A stretch of 64,000 nt of DNA from Jiella pacifica (GCF_010500815.1 NZ_JAAAMG010000001.1:1-64000), one strand, 5' to 3'. Positions 1-10,495 are shown, counted from the stretch's first letter. Translations and numbers: made by a program. Notes: generated from the sequence alone by a model not told the origin.

Positions 1-75
1 ACTCAGGCGATGATGCGCAACCTTGGTGGCCGCATCACGCGGCCCTGCGGACTTCCTTGATGGTGACGGTCCCAT
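1..75 (-). CDS. Possible 5' end of a gene running off the left edge
   Basis: An ATG at 73-75 reads leftwards on the minus strand and stays open for 25 codons to the window edge. A strong Shine-Dalgarno-like AAGGAGG lies about 8 bases upstream of it, which is the main reason to report it. The visible residues begin MGPSPSRKSAG and match nothing I recognise. Another frame across the same bases reads TVTIKEVRRAA followed by a stop, so this could instead be the tail of a different gene. Only sequence to the left can decide. Confidence 0.35.
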   Translation of the reverse strand, partial: MGPSPSRKSAGPRDAATKVAHHRLS

Positions 76-229
76 GGTTCGGTCCTCCTTCCCAAAAATA
101 GCATGGAAAGAAGATTAAGAGGACAGGCAACACGATAGGCCTGTTCTTGTTTACCCTCTCCCCCATCCAATGCTAAGCACGTCGTCTCTCTCCTGACGGC
201 GGCCCCATTGCCGCCCCATCGGACCCATC

Positions 230-1510
230 ATGGAATTCCTCACCTTCATGGGCCGGAACGCCCGCTGGCTGGCCGGCGGGTTCCTGCTCTGCTTCTTCTC
301 GTCCTTCGGGCAGACGTTCTACATCTCGCTCTCCAACGGCGACATTCGCCGGGAGTTCGATCTGTCGAACGGCGATTTCGGGCTGATCTACATGGCGGCG
401 ACGCTGGCGAGCGCCGCGACGCTCCCCGCGCTCGGTTGGACGTTGGACCGGTTCAAGGCCTGGCAGGTGGCGGCCGTGACCGTGTTCTGCCTAGCGCTGG
501 CGACGGCGGTGATGTCGCTCGCGGCCAGCCTGCCGCTGCTGCTTCTCTCGCTCTATCTCTTGCGGCTGTTCGGGCAGGGGATGATGACCGAGACGGCGAT
601 GACCGCCACCGGCCGCTGGTTCGCCGCCAATCGGGGGCGGGCGATGGCGATCATTTCGCTCGGCTTTCATGTCGGCACCGGGCTGTTCCCGCTGATCTTC
701 GTCCTCGTCGCCGCCACCCTCGGCTGGCGCGGGACGTGGCTTGCCTGCGGCGCCGTTCTCCTCGTCGTTGCCCTGCCGGTGGTCGCCTACACGACGATGA
801 AGGAGCGCGATCCGCAGTCGGAGCCGAAGGTGCGGGACAGGCCGGCGGTGCGCGACTGGACGCTCAGGCAAGTCGTCGCCTCGCCGACCTTCTGGCTGGT
901 CGCTTCCGCCGTCCTCGCGCCGCCCTTCATCGGCACGACTTTGTTCTTCCACCAGGTCTATCTCACCGAGCTGCGCGGCTGGCCGATCGAGGTGTTTGCC
1001 TCGGGCTTTGCGGTGATGTCGGCGACGACGGTGGTCTTCGCGCTTCTTTGCGGCTCGCTGGTCGACCGGTTCTCGGCGGTGCGGCTCTTACCGTTCTTCC
1101 TGGTGCCGATGGCGCTCGCCTGCTTCGTCGTCTGGGGCTCTTCCGCCGTCGCCGCGATCTTCGTCTTCATGATCCTGCTCGGCATTTCCAACGGCTTCTC
1201 CTCGACGCTGCTCGGCGCGCTGTGGCCGGAGCTCTACGGGACGAAGCATCTCGGCTCGGTGCGCTCGGTGACGGTGGCGCTGATGGTCCTGTCGTCGGCG
1301 CTCGGGCCCGGCGTCACCGGCGTCCTGATCGACTGGCAGGTCTCCTATCCGCTGCAGATCGGCGTGATGGGGCTCTATTGCGTGGCCATCTCGTTTGTCA
1401 TGGCGCTTGTCGCCCGGCGGCAGCGTCAGGTGGAGGTGGCGAGTCCCGTGACAATGGGGCTCACCGAGCGCGCCGTCGACCGGGTGGATCCGCAGCCGCG
1501 CGAGCGCTGA
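230..1510 (+). CDS. MFS transporter
   Basis: This is a 426-residue polytopic membrane protein with about twelve hydrophobic segments, the usual size and layout of a major facilitator superfamily permease. The short loop after the second segment reads GWTLDRFKAW, matching the MFS loop 2-3 pattern, and a similar loop (GSLVDRFSAVR) recurs in the second half as expected for the internal duplication. It should act in the cytoplasmic membrane as a secondary transporter. The substrate cannot be told from sequence. The start is the first ATG; no strong ribosome site is visible, and an ATG seven codons on (MGRNARW) is an alternative. It stands alone: the next gene starts 310 bases later, after a repeat. 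Confidence 0.85.
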   Translation: MEFLTFMGRNARWLAGGFLLCFFSSFGQTFYISLSNGDIRREFDLSNGDFGLIYMAATLASAATLPALGWTLDRFKAWQVAAVTVFCLALATAVMSLAASLPLLLLSLYLLRLFGQGMMTETAMTATGRWFAANRGRAMAIISLGFHVGTGLFPLIFVLVAATLGWRGTWLACGAVLLVVALPVVAYTTMKERDPQSEPKVRDRPAVRDWTLRQVVASPTFWLVASAVLAPPFIGTTLFFHQVYLTELRGWPIEVFASGFAVMSATTVVFALLCGSLVDRFSAVRLLPFFLVPMALACFVVWGSSAVAAIFVFMILLGISNGFSSTLLGALWPELYGTKHLGSVRSVTVALMVLSSALGPGVTGVLIDWQVSYPLQIGVMGLYCVAISFVMALVARRQRQVEVASPVTMGLTERAVDRVDPQPRER

Positions 1511-1820
1511 CGGGGAAGGGGCGCAGCCTTGAAGCGGCCGAGACGGCGAACGCTGCAGGGGCCGCCGTCAAAAGCTTCGTCATTCTCGGCCCCCGTGCCG
1601 AGAATCCAGGCATCGTAGGGCACAATCGGTTGCCGTCACATGGGCACCCCGTCATCCGCCGTGGCGGCAACCGCCCCTGGGTTCTCGGGACGGAGCCCGA
1701 GAACGACGACGCGGGGAGGACAGCGCCTCTGCATGCGACCGGGGGGGCGAGAACGACCATGGCGGGGGAGCCCGCTATCCCGACCTTCCGGCTTCAGCCG
1801 CTTTCGTGTAGGTCGCGTGC
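1511..1820. repeat. Intergenic region holding a mosaic palindromic repeat
   Basis: This 310-base gap between the MFS gene and gltX contains two short hairpins. One is TTCTCGGC/GCCGAGAA at 1583-1604 and the other is GTTCTCGGG/CCCGAGAAC at 1681-1704. The flanks are also inverted copies of each other: CGTCATTCTCGG at 1578 matches the reverse complement of 1697-1708 in 11 of 12 bases. AGAATCCAGG at 1601 matches the complement of the bases just before 1685 in 9 of 10. This architecture resembles the dispersed palindromic intergenic elements common in Rhizobiales genomes. No coding signal is seen. Confidence 0.55.
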
Positions 1821-3200
1821 ATGACCGTCATTCTCCGCTTCGCCCCGTCGCCGACTGGCCGGCTCCATATCGGCAATCTGCGCACCGCGCTGTTCAACTG
1901 GCTGTTCGCGGCCCGGGAGAACGGCGTTTTCGTCCTGCGCTTCGACGATACCGACAAGGAGCGGTCGACCCGCGAATTCGCCGATCTCATCGAACGCGAT
2001 CTCGCCTGGATCGGCATTCGTCCGCACAAGACCGCCCGGCAGTCGGAGCGGATCGCGCTCTACGACGCGGCAGCCGAAAAGTTGAAATCCGCCGGGCTGC
2101 TCTATCCCTGCTACGAGACGCCGGACGAACTCGACCGCAAGCGCAAGCGCCTCGCCGCACGCGGCCTGCCGCCGGTCTATGGCCGCGAGGCGCTGAAGCT
2201 TTCGCAGGAGGAACGGGCGGCGTTCGAGGCTGAGGGCCGGCGGCCGCACTGGCGGTTTCTCCTGCCGAACTTCGCGACCGACCCGTTCTCGCCGCAGCGC
2301 ACCGAGATCGCCTTCGACGACCTGATCCGTGGGTCGACGGTGATCGATCTGGCTTCCCTGTCCGACCCGGTGCTGATCCGCGCGGACGGCAGCTATCTCT
2401 ATACGCTGCCCTCGGTGGTGGACGACGCCGAGATGGGCGTCACCCATGTCATCCGGGGTGACGACCATGTGACCAACACGGCGGTGCAGGCGGCGATCTT
2501 TGACGCATTGTGTGCGAAGACGCCGCGCTTCGGCCACCACAATCTCCTCACCACCGTCGGCGGCGAGGGGCTGTCGAAGCGCACCGGCGCTCTGTCGCTC
2601 GAGACCCTGCGCGAGGAAGGCTACGAGCCGATGGCGGTGGCCTCGCTCGCCGTCCTCGTCGGCATGTCCGGCTCGATCGAGCCGATGGCCGATCTCGAAG
2701 CGCTGGGCGCGCGGCTGGATTTCGGGGCGATCTCCGGCTCGGCGTCGAAGTTCGATCCGGCGGAACTCGACCGGTTGAACCGCGAGATCGTCCATGCGCT
2801 GCCCTACGCGGCGGTCGAGGGCCGGCTTGCCGGGATGGGGGTGAGCGAGAGGGACGGCGAAGGCTTCTGGCTGTCCGTGCGCGCCAATTGCGACAAGGTG
2901 CCGGATGCCAAGGGCTGGGCGGAGGTCGTCTTCGGCGACGTTGCCGTGCCGCCGGCGGCAGACGAGGCGGAAGCGGCGTTCCGCGCCGCGTCCCTGCGGC
3001 TGCTGCCCGAGGGCGCGGTCGGGCCGGAGACCTTCAAGGCCTGGACCAGCGCGATCAAGGCCGAAACCGGGGCGAAGGGCAAGGCCCTGTTCATGCCGCT
3101 GCGCCGGGCGATTACCGGCCTGGAGCACGGCCCGGAGCTCGGGCCGCTGCTGCCGCTGATCGGGCGGGAGCAGCTGGTGCGGCGGCTGGGCACGTCCTGA
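1821..3200 (+). CDS. gltX: Glutamate--tRNA ligase
   Basis: This is a class I aminoacyl-tRNA synthetase that charges tRNA-Glu with glutamate in the cytosol. The N-terminus [13 protein letters not shown] carries the HIGH-type signature (residues 16-19). FDDTD and the KMSKS-class loop GEGLSKRTG follow in order, so both ATP-binding motifs are intact. At 459 residues it is the length of a full discriminating GluRS, not of the ~300-residue glutamyl-Q tRNA(Asp) synthetase, and it keeps the C-terminal anticodon-binding part. Alphaproteobacteria often carry two gltX copies, so this may be one of two. It stands alone, and a Kazal-domain gene follows 190 bases later. Confidence 0.92.
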   Translation: MTVILRFAPSPTGRLHIGNLRTALFNWLFAARENGVFVLRFDDTDKERSTREFADLIERDLAWIGIRPHKTARQSERIALYDAAAEKLKSAGLLYPCYETPDELDRKRKRLAARGLPPVYGREALKLSQEERAAFEAEGRRPHWRFLLPNFATDPFSPQRTEIAFDDLIRGSTVIDLASLSDPVLIRADGSYLYTLPSVVDDAEMGVTHVIRGDDHVTNTAVQAAIFDALCAKTPRFGHHNLLTTVGGEGLSKRTGALSLETLREEGYEPMAVASLAVLVGMSGSIEPMADLEALGARLDFGAISGSASKFDPAELDRLNREIVHALPYAAVEGRLAGMGVSERDGEGFWLSVRANCDKVPDAKGWAEVVFGDVAVPPAADEAEAAFRAASLRLLPEGAVGPETFKAWTSAIKAETGAKGKALFMPLRRAITGLEHGPELGPLLPLIGREQLVRRLGTS

Positions 3201-3390
3201 TCGCGCGAACACCGCGCCGCGGGCGAGCACGCTCGGCGGTGCCATTCAGCCAAGCGACATCATCGCGCGGGTAAGAGCAGAACTGCCCGGGCAGTGCCTG
3301 CCAGGGCTACGCCGAAGACGGCGTCATCATCAGTGTCACGAGAAACGGCCGGTCGATTGCGGTGCGATCGAGCGGCTCGGAAAGGGTGAA

Positions 3391-3879
3391 ATGCGCGCGT
3401 TGTTGATAGGGCTTTTCGGGGCCGCCACGCTCTGGGCCATGCCGGTTTCCGCCAAGGCCGACGCCATGTGCGGCGGCAGCGGCGGAATGGCATGCGGTGA
3501 GCACGAATACTGCGATCTCGGGGAAACTGGCGGATCGGATGCCGCGGATCGGGTGGGTGTCTGCGCCCCGCGACCATCGGCCTGCACGCGCGAGTTCGCG
3601 CCGGTCTGCGGGACCGACGGCAAGACCTATCCGACCGCCTGTGTCGCCCATTCGGCGGGCATGAGCGTCGCGTCGACCGGAAGTTGCGAGGACGCCTCAC
3701 GCGAGGCGGACGAGCGTACCGAGGGTCAACCGAACGACGGGCGGATGTGCATGCAGGTCGTCAGTTGCGGCATCAAGGACGGCGCACCGAAAGAGTATCC
3801 GACCCCATGCGCGGCCGAGGACGATGGCGCGACGAACGTCCAGCCGAAGACCGGCGGCAGCTGCCCTGCGCTTCAGTAA
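3391..3879 (+). CDS. Secreted Kazal-type protease inhibitor domain protein
   Basis: This 162-residue protein has a clear signal peptide (hydrophobic run [18 protein letters not shown], likely cleaved around residue 22-24). A cysteine-rich mature part follows. The core [16 protein letters not shown], continuing to a cysteine in STGSC, is the Kazal pattern (C-x-PVCG-DG-TY-C-C) at about residues 65-99. A second cysteine-containing stretch (residues ~118-158: [18 protein letters not shown]) looks like a degenerate copy. Kazal domains inhibit serine proteases in eukaryotes. In bacteria their targets are mostly unknown, so inhibition here is inference. It is probably exported to the periplasm or medium. 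A terminator hairpin for the opposing xyl operon lies just beyond its stop codon. Confidence 0.8.
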   Translation: MRALLIGLFGAATLWAMPVSAKADAMCGGSGGMACGEHEYCDLGETGGSDAADRVGVCAPRPSACTREFAPVCGTDGKTYPTACVAHSAGMSVASTGSCEDASREADERTEGQPNDGRMCMQVVSCGIKDGAPKEYPTPCAAEDDGATNVQPKTGGSCPALQ

Positions 3880-3894
3880 ATCTCATCCGGGCAT

Positions 3895-3925
3895 GAAAAA
3901 AAGGGCGACGGTTGGCGTCGCCCTT
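3895..3925 (-). terminator. Rho-independent terminator of the xyl transporter operon
   Basis: A perfect 10-bp stem, AAGGGCGACG (3901-3910) with CGTCGCCCTT (3916-3925), encloses a five-base loop. The A-run at 3896-3902 reads as a T-run after the hairpin on the minus strand, so it terminates leftward transcription of the ABC operon that ends at 3970. It may also act weakly on the convergent Kazal gene. Confidence 0.8.
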
Positions 3926-3969
3926 CGATCTCATGGCGCGGTGACAGAACCCGTGCGAAGCAGCCTCAT

Positions 3970-4805
<836 letters not shown>

Positions 4806-4809
<4 letters not shown>

Positions 4810-6122
4810 GCGGACCTCCTGCGGTAGAGGGTATCGAGCCAGACGGCGACGACGAGAACCGCGCCGACGACGATGTTCTGCAGCGGTGTGTCGAGGCCGA
4901 GAAGCACCATGCCCGACTGCAGGCTCTGCATGACGAGCGCGCCGAGCATGGCGCCGGCGATGGTGCCGGCGCCGCCGGCGAGAGAGGTGCCGCCGATGAC
5001 GGCGGCGGCGATGGTGTAGAGCTCGTCCAGCGTGCCTTGCGCGTTTGTCGCCGATGAGAGGCGCGCCGTCGAAATCGCCGCGGCGACCGCTGCCAGCATG
5101 CCCATCAGCGCGAAGACCATCAGCGTCACGCGCTTGGTGTTGATGCCGGCGAGCTCGGCGGCTTCGGGATTGCCGCCGATGGCGAAGACGTAGCGGCCGA
5201 AGCGGGTGCGCCTGGTGATGAAGGTCATGACGATGCCGACGCCGATGAAGAGCAGCACCGGGATGGCATAGCCGAAGCTGATCTCGAGGCCGCCTTCCGG
5301 AACGGTGATGCCGTTCGTCTCGGCATAGCGGCGGGCAAGCGGGCCGGGCAGGAGATAGGAATTGACGATCATCGTCGCGCCGATCACCGCGATCAGGGAA
5401 ATGCCGAGGGTGAAGGCCTCTGCCCACATCGGCTTCTGCGCAAAGTTGAAGCGCTTGCGCTGGCGGCGGGCGGCGAGCGCCCCGAAGACGATGAAGACGA
5501 TGGCGGCGGCGGCGACGATCCAGCTCCAGGTGGCGCCGATCGAGCCGTCCGAGCCGCCGCCGAGGAGCTTGAAGTTGTCGTCGGTGAGCGGGATCGTCCG
5601 ACCGGACGCCACCCACCAGGCGGCGCCGCGCCAGACGAGGAGGCCGCCGAGGGTAACGATGAAGGCCGGGACGCCGAGATAGGCGATGACGAAGCCCTGC
5701 AATCCGCCGATCAGGAGACCGCAGACGAGGCCGATCGCCAACGTGGCGATCCAGACCAAGCCTGAATCGTAGCCGAGCATCGGCGTGATGTACTGGGTCT
5801 GGGCCACGGCCATGATCATGCCGGTGACGCCGAGGATCGAGCCGACCGACAGGTCGATGTTGCGGGTGACGATGACCAGCACCATGCCCGTCGCCATGAC
5901 GCCGACCGACGCCGTCTGGACCGAGAGGTTCCAGAGGTTTCGCGGGGTCAGGAAGGTGCCGCCGGAAAGAATGTGAAAGCCCACCCAGATGACCAGCAGC
6001 GCGCCGATCATGCCGAGCATGCGCGTGTCGATCTCCGTCGCGCGCATGAAGCCCTTGAACCCGCCGGCGCCCGCCGTGGGGCCGGGTCTCGTCAGGGACG
6101 TGTCCGAGGTCGCCTCGCTCAA
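4806..6122 (-). CDS. xylH: Xylose-type sugar ABC transporter permease
   Basis: This is a 438-residue inner-membrane permease of the branched-chain/ribose/xylose family with about ten to twelve hydrophobic segments. The conserved cytoplasmic loop [13 protein letters not shown] contacts the ATPase, and [11 protein letters not shown] is a family hallmark. I chose the TTG at 6120-6122 because a good ribosome site (GGGAGG) sits just upstream. A longer reading adds low-complexity, unrelated residues, and an ATG at [10 protein letters not shown] is a later alternative. It overlaps the ATPase gene by four bases. A 230-base gap separates it from xylF and contains a terminator-like hairpin, so permease expression may be lower than that of the binding protein. 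Confidence 0.88.
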
Positions 6123-6299
6123 TGCCGCCTCCCTTGCACGATCGTGTCGAGCCGGCCTTCGGCCGTCATCTGCCTGCACGTCGCGCGGTCTTGTTCTGGT
6201 TGAAGCCTGGTCGCTGCGGACCGGCTCGTCGCGTGGCCTCTGCACTGTTTCATGGCAGCATGGCCGAGTTGCCCTCGTCGGTCGAGAGCAGTCGTCTCG

Positions 6300-6330
6300 A
6301 AAAATGGCCGCAGCTTTACGCCGCGGCCAT
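6300..6330 (-). terminator. Intercistronic hairpin with T-run between xylF and xylH
   Basis: The arms ATGGCCGC (6304-6311) and GCGGCCAT (6323-6330) form a perfect 8-bp GC-rich stem. On the minus strand it is followed directly by five T residues (the A-run at 6300-6304). This is the form of an intrinsic terminator placed right after xylF. Partial termination here would give more binding-protein transcript than permease and ATPase transcript, a known pattern in ABC operons. Confidence 0.6.
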
Positions 6331-6352
6331 CGGTCTCATCGGGCTGTGGCGC

Positions 6353-7405
6353 TTATTCGCAGGCCGGAACCGAACCCGGCTTGACGCCCTGGCAGACGGT
6401 CTCCTTGGAGACCCAGCCGGCATCGATGACGGTGTCGAGATTGTCCTTGGTGATTGCCACCGGGGTCAGGAAGATCGACTGGAGCTTCATGCCGTTCGGG
6501 CTGTCCCACTCTTCGGCGCCGGTCACTTCGCTCATCTCCTTGCCAGCGGCGAGCTCGAGGGCGATTTCCGCCGCGCGCTTGCCGAGTTCGCGGGAGTCCT
6601 TCCAGACCGAGACGGTCTGCGTCCCGAGGGCGATGCGGTTCAGCGCCGCCTGGTCGGCGTCCTGGCCGGAGACCGGAACCGTGCCGGCAAGACCCTGTGC
6701 CTCGAGCGCCGCGATGGCGCCGCCGGCGGTGCCGTCGTTGGAGGCGACGACCGCGTCGACCTTGTTGTTGTTGGCGGTCAGGATCTGTTCCATGTTCTGC
6801 TGGGCGTTGGCCGGAAGCCAGCCGTCCGTATAGGCCTCGCCGACATTCTTGATCTTGCCGCTATCGATGGCGTCCTTCAGGACTTCCATCTGGCCGGAGA
6901 ACAGGAAATCGGCGTTCGGATCGGACGAGGAGCCCTTGATGAAGGCGTAGTTGCCTTCCGGCTGGGCCTTCTGGACTTCGCGGGCCTGGATGCGGCCGAC
7001 TTCCTTGTTGTCGAAGGTGATGTAGAAGGCGTCCGGATTCTCGATCAGGCGATCGTAGCCGACGACCGGAATGCCGTTGTTGGCCGCCGTCTGGACGGCC
7101 GGGCCGATCGCCGCCGAATCCTGCGCGAGGATGATCAGCGCAGTGGCGCCCTGGGTGATCAGCGACTCGACGTCGGTCAGCTGCTTGGCGGCCGAGGACT
7201 GCGCGTCGGCCGAGATGTATTTGGCGCCGGCGGCCTCGAGGGCCTTCTTGATGGCGGCCTCGTCGGTCTTCCAGCGCTCCTCCTGGAAGTTCGACCAGGA
7301 GACACCGACCGTGATGTCCTTGCCATCCTGTGCGACGGCGGCGCCGCTGCCCATGGCAGCCATCGAGAACATCGCGCCGGCAAGCGCGAATTTCAACGTT
7401 TTCAT
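6353..7405 (-). CDS. xylF: D-xylose ABC transporter substrate-binding protein
   Basis: This 350-residue periplasmic sugar-binding protein has a signal peptide ([19 protein letters not shown], cleaved near AVAQ) and a type I periplasmic-binding fold. The start of the mature protein, [19 protein letters not shown], and the segments [35 protein letters not shown] and [10 protein letters not shown] are the pattern I associate with XylF. The start at 7405 is supported by GGGAGGAAATTC upstream. It is the first gene of the operon and divergent from a ROK regulator. A minus-strand TTGACA at 7519-7524 is a plausible -35 element. Pentose specificity is inferred from family resemblance; no xylA or xylB lies in this window. 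Confidence 0.88.
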   Translation of the reverse strand: MKTLKFALAGAMFSMAAMGSGAAVAQDGKDITVGVSWSNFQEERWKTDEAAIKKALEAAGAKYISADAQSSAAKQLTDVESLITQGATALIILAQDSAAIGPAVQTAANNGIPVVGYDRLIENPDAFYITFDNKEVGRIQAREVQKAQPEGNYAFIKGSSSDPNADFLFSGQMEVLKDAIDSGKIKNVGEAYTDGWLPANAQQNMEQILTANNNKVDAVVASNDGTAGGAIAALEAQGLAGTVPVSGQDADQAALNRIALGTQTVSVWKDSRELGKRAAEIALELAAGKEMSEVTGAEEWDSPNGMKLQSIFLTPVAITKDNLDTVIDAGWVSKETVCQGVKPGSVPACE

Positions 7406-7474
7406 GAATTTCCTCCCATGGCGCCCATGGCGCCCTTGCGTCACGGAGCCCGGCGACGTGGCGCCGGCCGAGAC

Positions 7475-7495
7475 TTTTTCCAAGCCTCGGAAAAA
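7475..7495. promoter_or_regulatory. Candidate operator in the xylF leader
   Basis: A perfect inverted repeat TTTTTCC-N7-GGAAAAA lies between the divergent xylF and ROK genes. It sits downstream of a minus-strand TTGACA (7519-7524) and upstream of the xylF ribosome site. Its position and symmetry suit a repressor site, and the adjacent ROK protein is the obvious candidate. This is inference. Confidence 0.4.
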
Positions 7496-7587
7496 ATGGT
7501 GACAGCAATTGTGATCCATGTCAACGTGGCAGAACAAAGCCGCCCAAACGCCGAAAAGAGCGTCGAGCGGAGGAGAGGAAACGAGCG

Positions 7588-8811
7588 TTGAGCAGTCTGG
7601 CGAAAACCGACGCCGACATGGTCCGTGTCCACAATCGGCTGGCGGTGCTCGATCACTTGCGGCGGGTCGGCGTGACGACGCGAAAGCTGGTCAGCGAGGC
7701 GACGGGCCTGTCGGTCTCCGCGTCGTCGGCGATCTCGGGGGCGCTGTTGCGCGGCGGCCTCCTTTCGGAGGTCGAGGAAGACGATCGGTCGACCCGGCGA
7801 GGACGCCCGGGCAAGAGCCTCGCCATCTGCGGCAGGGCAGCGCGGGTGGCGGCGCTGAAGATCGCCGTCGGCGAGGTCTCCGGGCGGATCAGCGACTATG
7901 CCGGCCGGCCACTCACCGAAATGCGGCGCGGGGTGGACCTGTCCGGAAGAGACGGCGGCTTCATCGTCGATCTCCTCGCCGATCTGGCCAAGGAACTGAC
8001 CGGACGGCTCGCGGAAGAGCCGCGAGCGCTCGACAAGGTCGTCGTCGCCGTCCAGGGCAAGACCTTCAGCGACCTGTCCGGCATCGTCTGGTCGCCGGCG
8101 CTGAAGCATCGTCACATCGAGATCGCCGCACCGCTTTCCGCCCGGCTCGGTGCCGAGGTCAGCGTCCTCAACGACTGCTCGCTGATGCCGGAAGCCTTCC
8201 GCTGGCGCCCGGACTTCACCGGCCTCGACTTCGCGACGCTGTTCGTCGGCTTCGGCGTCGGCATGGGCCTGAGGCTCAACGGCGCGACCTTCCAGGGCAA
8301 GCACTCCTCCGCCGTCGAATTCGGCCACATCAATCACATGCCCGGCGGCGCGCTCTGCCGCTGCGGCAATCAAGGCTGCGTCGAGGCCTATGCCAGCGAC
8401 TATGCGATCTGGCGCAGTGCCACCGGCAACGGCGACATCCCGGCCCACCGGATCGGCGACGAGGCGATGCAGCGGCTCGCCGATGCCGCGCGGGCCGGCG
8501 ATCCGGCGGCGCGATCGGCCTTCGAGGCGGCGGGAAACGCCATCGGCTACGGCCTCGGCCGGGTCTTCACCATGATCGATCCCCTGCCGATCGTCATGAC
8601 AGGCTCCGGCGCTCAGGCGATCGATCTCCTCGAAGCGTCGATCAGACAAGGAATCCGCGAGAGCGCGGTGGACGGGCTCGGTAGCGATACGCCGCTGATC
8701 CTCGAGGAAGATACCGACGCGCTCGTCTTCGACGCGGGGACCGCCTATGCGCTGGCCGCGCTGGATCAGGAATTCGCCCGCTCAGCGGCGGAAGCGACGG
8801 AGGCGGCATGA
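7588..8811 (+). CDS. ROK-family transcriptional regulator (XylR-like)
   Basis: This 407-residue protein combines an N-terminal helix-turn-helix (residues ~15-65, with [20 protein letters not shown]) with a ROK sugar-kinase-like domain. The ROK signature is complete: [19 protein letters not shown] holds the zinc-binding His and three Cys. It starts at a TTG preceded by GGAGGAGAGG; no ATG fits better. It is divergent from the xylF operon and is therefore the likely sugar-responsive repressor of that importer (inference from position). Its stop codon overlaps the start of the following di-haem protein gene by four bases, so the two are probably cotranscribed, although no functional link is evident. 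Confidence 0.85.
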   Translation: MSSLAKTDADMVRVHNRLAVLDHLRRVGVTTRKLVSEATGLSVSASSAISGALLRGGLLSEVEEDDRSTRRGRPGKSLAICGRAARVAALKIAVGEVSGRISDYAGRPLTEMRRGVDLSGRDGGFIVDLLADLAKELTGRLAEEPRALDKVVVAVQGKTFSDLSGIVWSPALKHRHIEIAAPLSARLGAEVSVLNDCSLMPEAFRWRPDFTGLDFATLFVGFGVGMGLRLNGATFQGKHSSAVEFGHINHMPGGALCRCGNQGCVEAYASDYAIWRSATGNGDIPAHRIGDEAMQRLADAARAGDPAARSAFEAAGNAIGYGLGRVFTMIDPLPIVMTGSGAQAIDLLEASIRQGIRESAVDGLGSDTPLILEEDTDALVFDAGTAYALAALDQEFARSAAEATEAA

Positions 8812-10238
8812 TGGGCAAGAGGCGAACGACACTGATTTTGGCGGCACTGGCAGCCATCGGTCCGGTGCCGCTTTCGGCGGCGGCCGGCGAGCCGGCCTGG
8901 AGCGAGAAGGCGATCAAGCAGCGGGTCGATCCGGCGTCCCTCGCCGGCACGATCGCGGGGAAGCGGCTCGAGGATCTGGCGGAAAAGGGCCGCGATCTCT
9001 TCGAGGCGCGCTTCACCACTCTCGACGGGGCGGGCCGGCCGAACGCCACCCAGGCGATCGTTCCGACGGCGCCGCGCCGGCCGGCGGAATTCGTCTTCCA
9101 GCGGCTCGCCGGCCCGGACGCCAATGCCTGCTCGTCCTGCCACAACGAGCCGGTGACCGGCGGAGCGGGCGGCTTCGTTGCCAACGCCTTTGTCTCGGAA
9201 GGCTTCGAGAGCGCGCATTTCGATACGCTCGACGCGCAGTTCTCCAACGAGCGGGGCACCAATCATCTCTTCGGCGCCGGGCTGGTCGAGCTGTTGGCAC
9301 GGGAGATGAGCGCCGATTTGGCCGCCCAGCGGCGCGAAGCGCTGCGGCGGGCACGGGATGCGGGCGAAGAGGTCCGCGCGGAACTTTCGTCGAAGGGAGT
9401 CGACTTCGGTCGCATCACGGCCTTTCCGGACGGCTCCGTCGACTTGTCGGGGCTTGCCGGCGTCGACGACGACCTCGTGCTGCGCCCCTTCACCCAGAAG
9501 GGCGTGATGACCTCGCTCCGCCAATTTACCGTCAATGCGATGAACCAGCATCACGGCATGCAGGCGGACGAGCGCTGGGGCACACGCTGGACCGGCATGG
9601 CCGACTTCGACGGCGACGGTAACAGTGACGAACTCGGCGCGGGGGAGATCTCGGCGCTGGTGGCCTTCCAGGCGACGCTGGCGCCGCCGCGCGAGGCGGT
9701 GCCCGAGGACGAGGCCTGGGCGGAAGCCGCGACACGGGGACGAGAAATCTTCGCCGAACTCGGCTGCGAAAGCTGTCATCGGCCGTCCCTGCCGCTGAAG
9801 AGCCTTTCCTTCGAGGATCCCGGGCCGGTCGACATGGCGGGAACGCTGCGGCGCGGCGACGTGGAGACGCCGGCGACCTACGATCTGGCGACGCTGGAAT
9901 GGGCGAAGCGCCTGCCGCGCAACGACAAGGGCGAGGTGATGGTGCCGCTGTTCGGCGACCTGAAGCGCCATCGCATCGCCGACAGCCGCACGCCCGTCCT
10001 CGGCAACGAGACGCTGGCGCAGCGCTTCGTCGAGCGCGACGTGTTCGTGACCGCCGAGCTCTGGGGCCTCGCCGACACGGCGCCCTACGGCCACCGCGGC
10101 GACATCACGACGCTCGACGAGGCGATCCGCGCCCATGGGGCGGAGGCGGAGGCAAGCGGGCGGGGCTATGCCGCGCTCGCCGAGGCCGACCGCTCGGCGC
10201 TGATCGCCTGGCTGAAGACGCTGCGGGTGGGGGAGTGA
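8808..10238 (+). CDS. Di-haem oxidoreductase, thiol oxidoreductase-like (COG3488 type)
   Basis: This 476-residue exported cytochrome has a signal peptide (residues ~1-25, ending PLSAAAG). Two c-type haem motifs are visible: CSSCH at residues 108-112 and CESCH at 320-324. Length and motif spacing fit the putative di-haem peroxidase/thiol oxidoreductase family (DHOR), not the shorter MauG/CcpA peroxidases. It should act in the periplasm and needs cytochrome c maturation. It overlaps the ROK gene by four bases at its start. The downstream FG-GAP/UnbV protein gene lies 257 bases away, across a palindromic repeat, and is also exported, so a joint role is possible. The substrate is unknown. Confidence 0.82.
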   Translation: MMGKRRTTLILAALAAIGPVPLSAAAGEPAWSEKAIKQRVDPASLAGTIAGKRLEDLAEKGRDLFEARFTTLDGAGRPNATQAIVPTAPRRPAEFVFQRLAGPDANACSSCHNEPVTGGAGGFVANAFVSEGFESAHFDTLDAQFSNERGTNHLFGAGLVELLAREMSADLAAQRREALRRARDAGEEVRAELSSKGVDFGRITAFPDGSVDLSGLAGVDDDLVLRPFTQKGVMTSLRQFTVNAMNQHHGMQADERWGTRWTGMADFDGDGNSDELGAGEISALVAFQATLAPPREAVPEDEAWAEAATRGREIFAELGCESCHRPSLPLKSLSFEDPGPVDMAGTLRRGDVETPATYDLATLEWAKRLPRNDKGEVMVPLFGDLKRHRIADSRTPVLGNETLAQRFVERDVFVTAELWGLADTAPYGHRGDITTLDEAIRAHGAEAEASGRGYAALAEADRSALIAWLKTLRVGE

Positions 10239-10286
10239 CGGGGATGGCGAACATTGAAGGCGGCGCGCGGGTGGACAGGCCGCAGA

Positions 10287-10461
10287 CCCCCCTCTGTCCT
10301 GCCGGACATCTCCCCCACAAGGGGGGAGATCGGCTGCTTCGGCGTCCGGCGCCTGCCTGTCATCGCTTCAGCCGTCTTTTTCCATCGGAGACTGGCCGGG
10401 ACGTTCGCGCGAGATCGATCTCCCTCCGTGTGGGGGAGATGTCCGGCAGGACAGAGGGGGG
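10287..10461. repeat. RIME-like palindromic repeat element
   Basis: A perfect 31-bp inverted repeat bounds this 175-base element. The left arm, 10287-10317, starts CCCCCCTCTGTCC, and the right arm at 10431-10461 is its exact reverse complement. Each arm adjoins its own smaller palindrome: CTCCCCC/GGGGGGAG at the left and CTCCCTC/GGGGGAG at the right. The arrangement of two palindromes and the wording CTGCCGGACATCTCCCCC match what I know of Rhizobium-specific intergenic mosaic elements. It lies between the di-haem gene and the CRTAC1 gene, ending 34 bases before the latter's start. Confidence 0.75.
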
Positions 10462-10495
10462 CGCGACGGGTGCTGGCGTCTGCCGTTTGGCCAAA

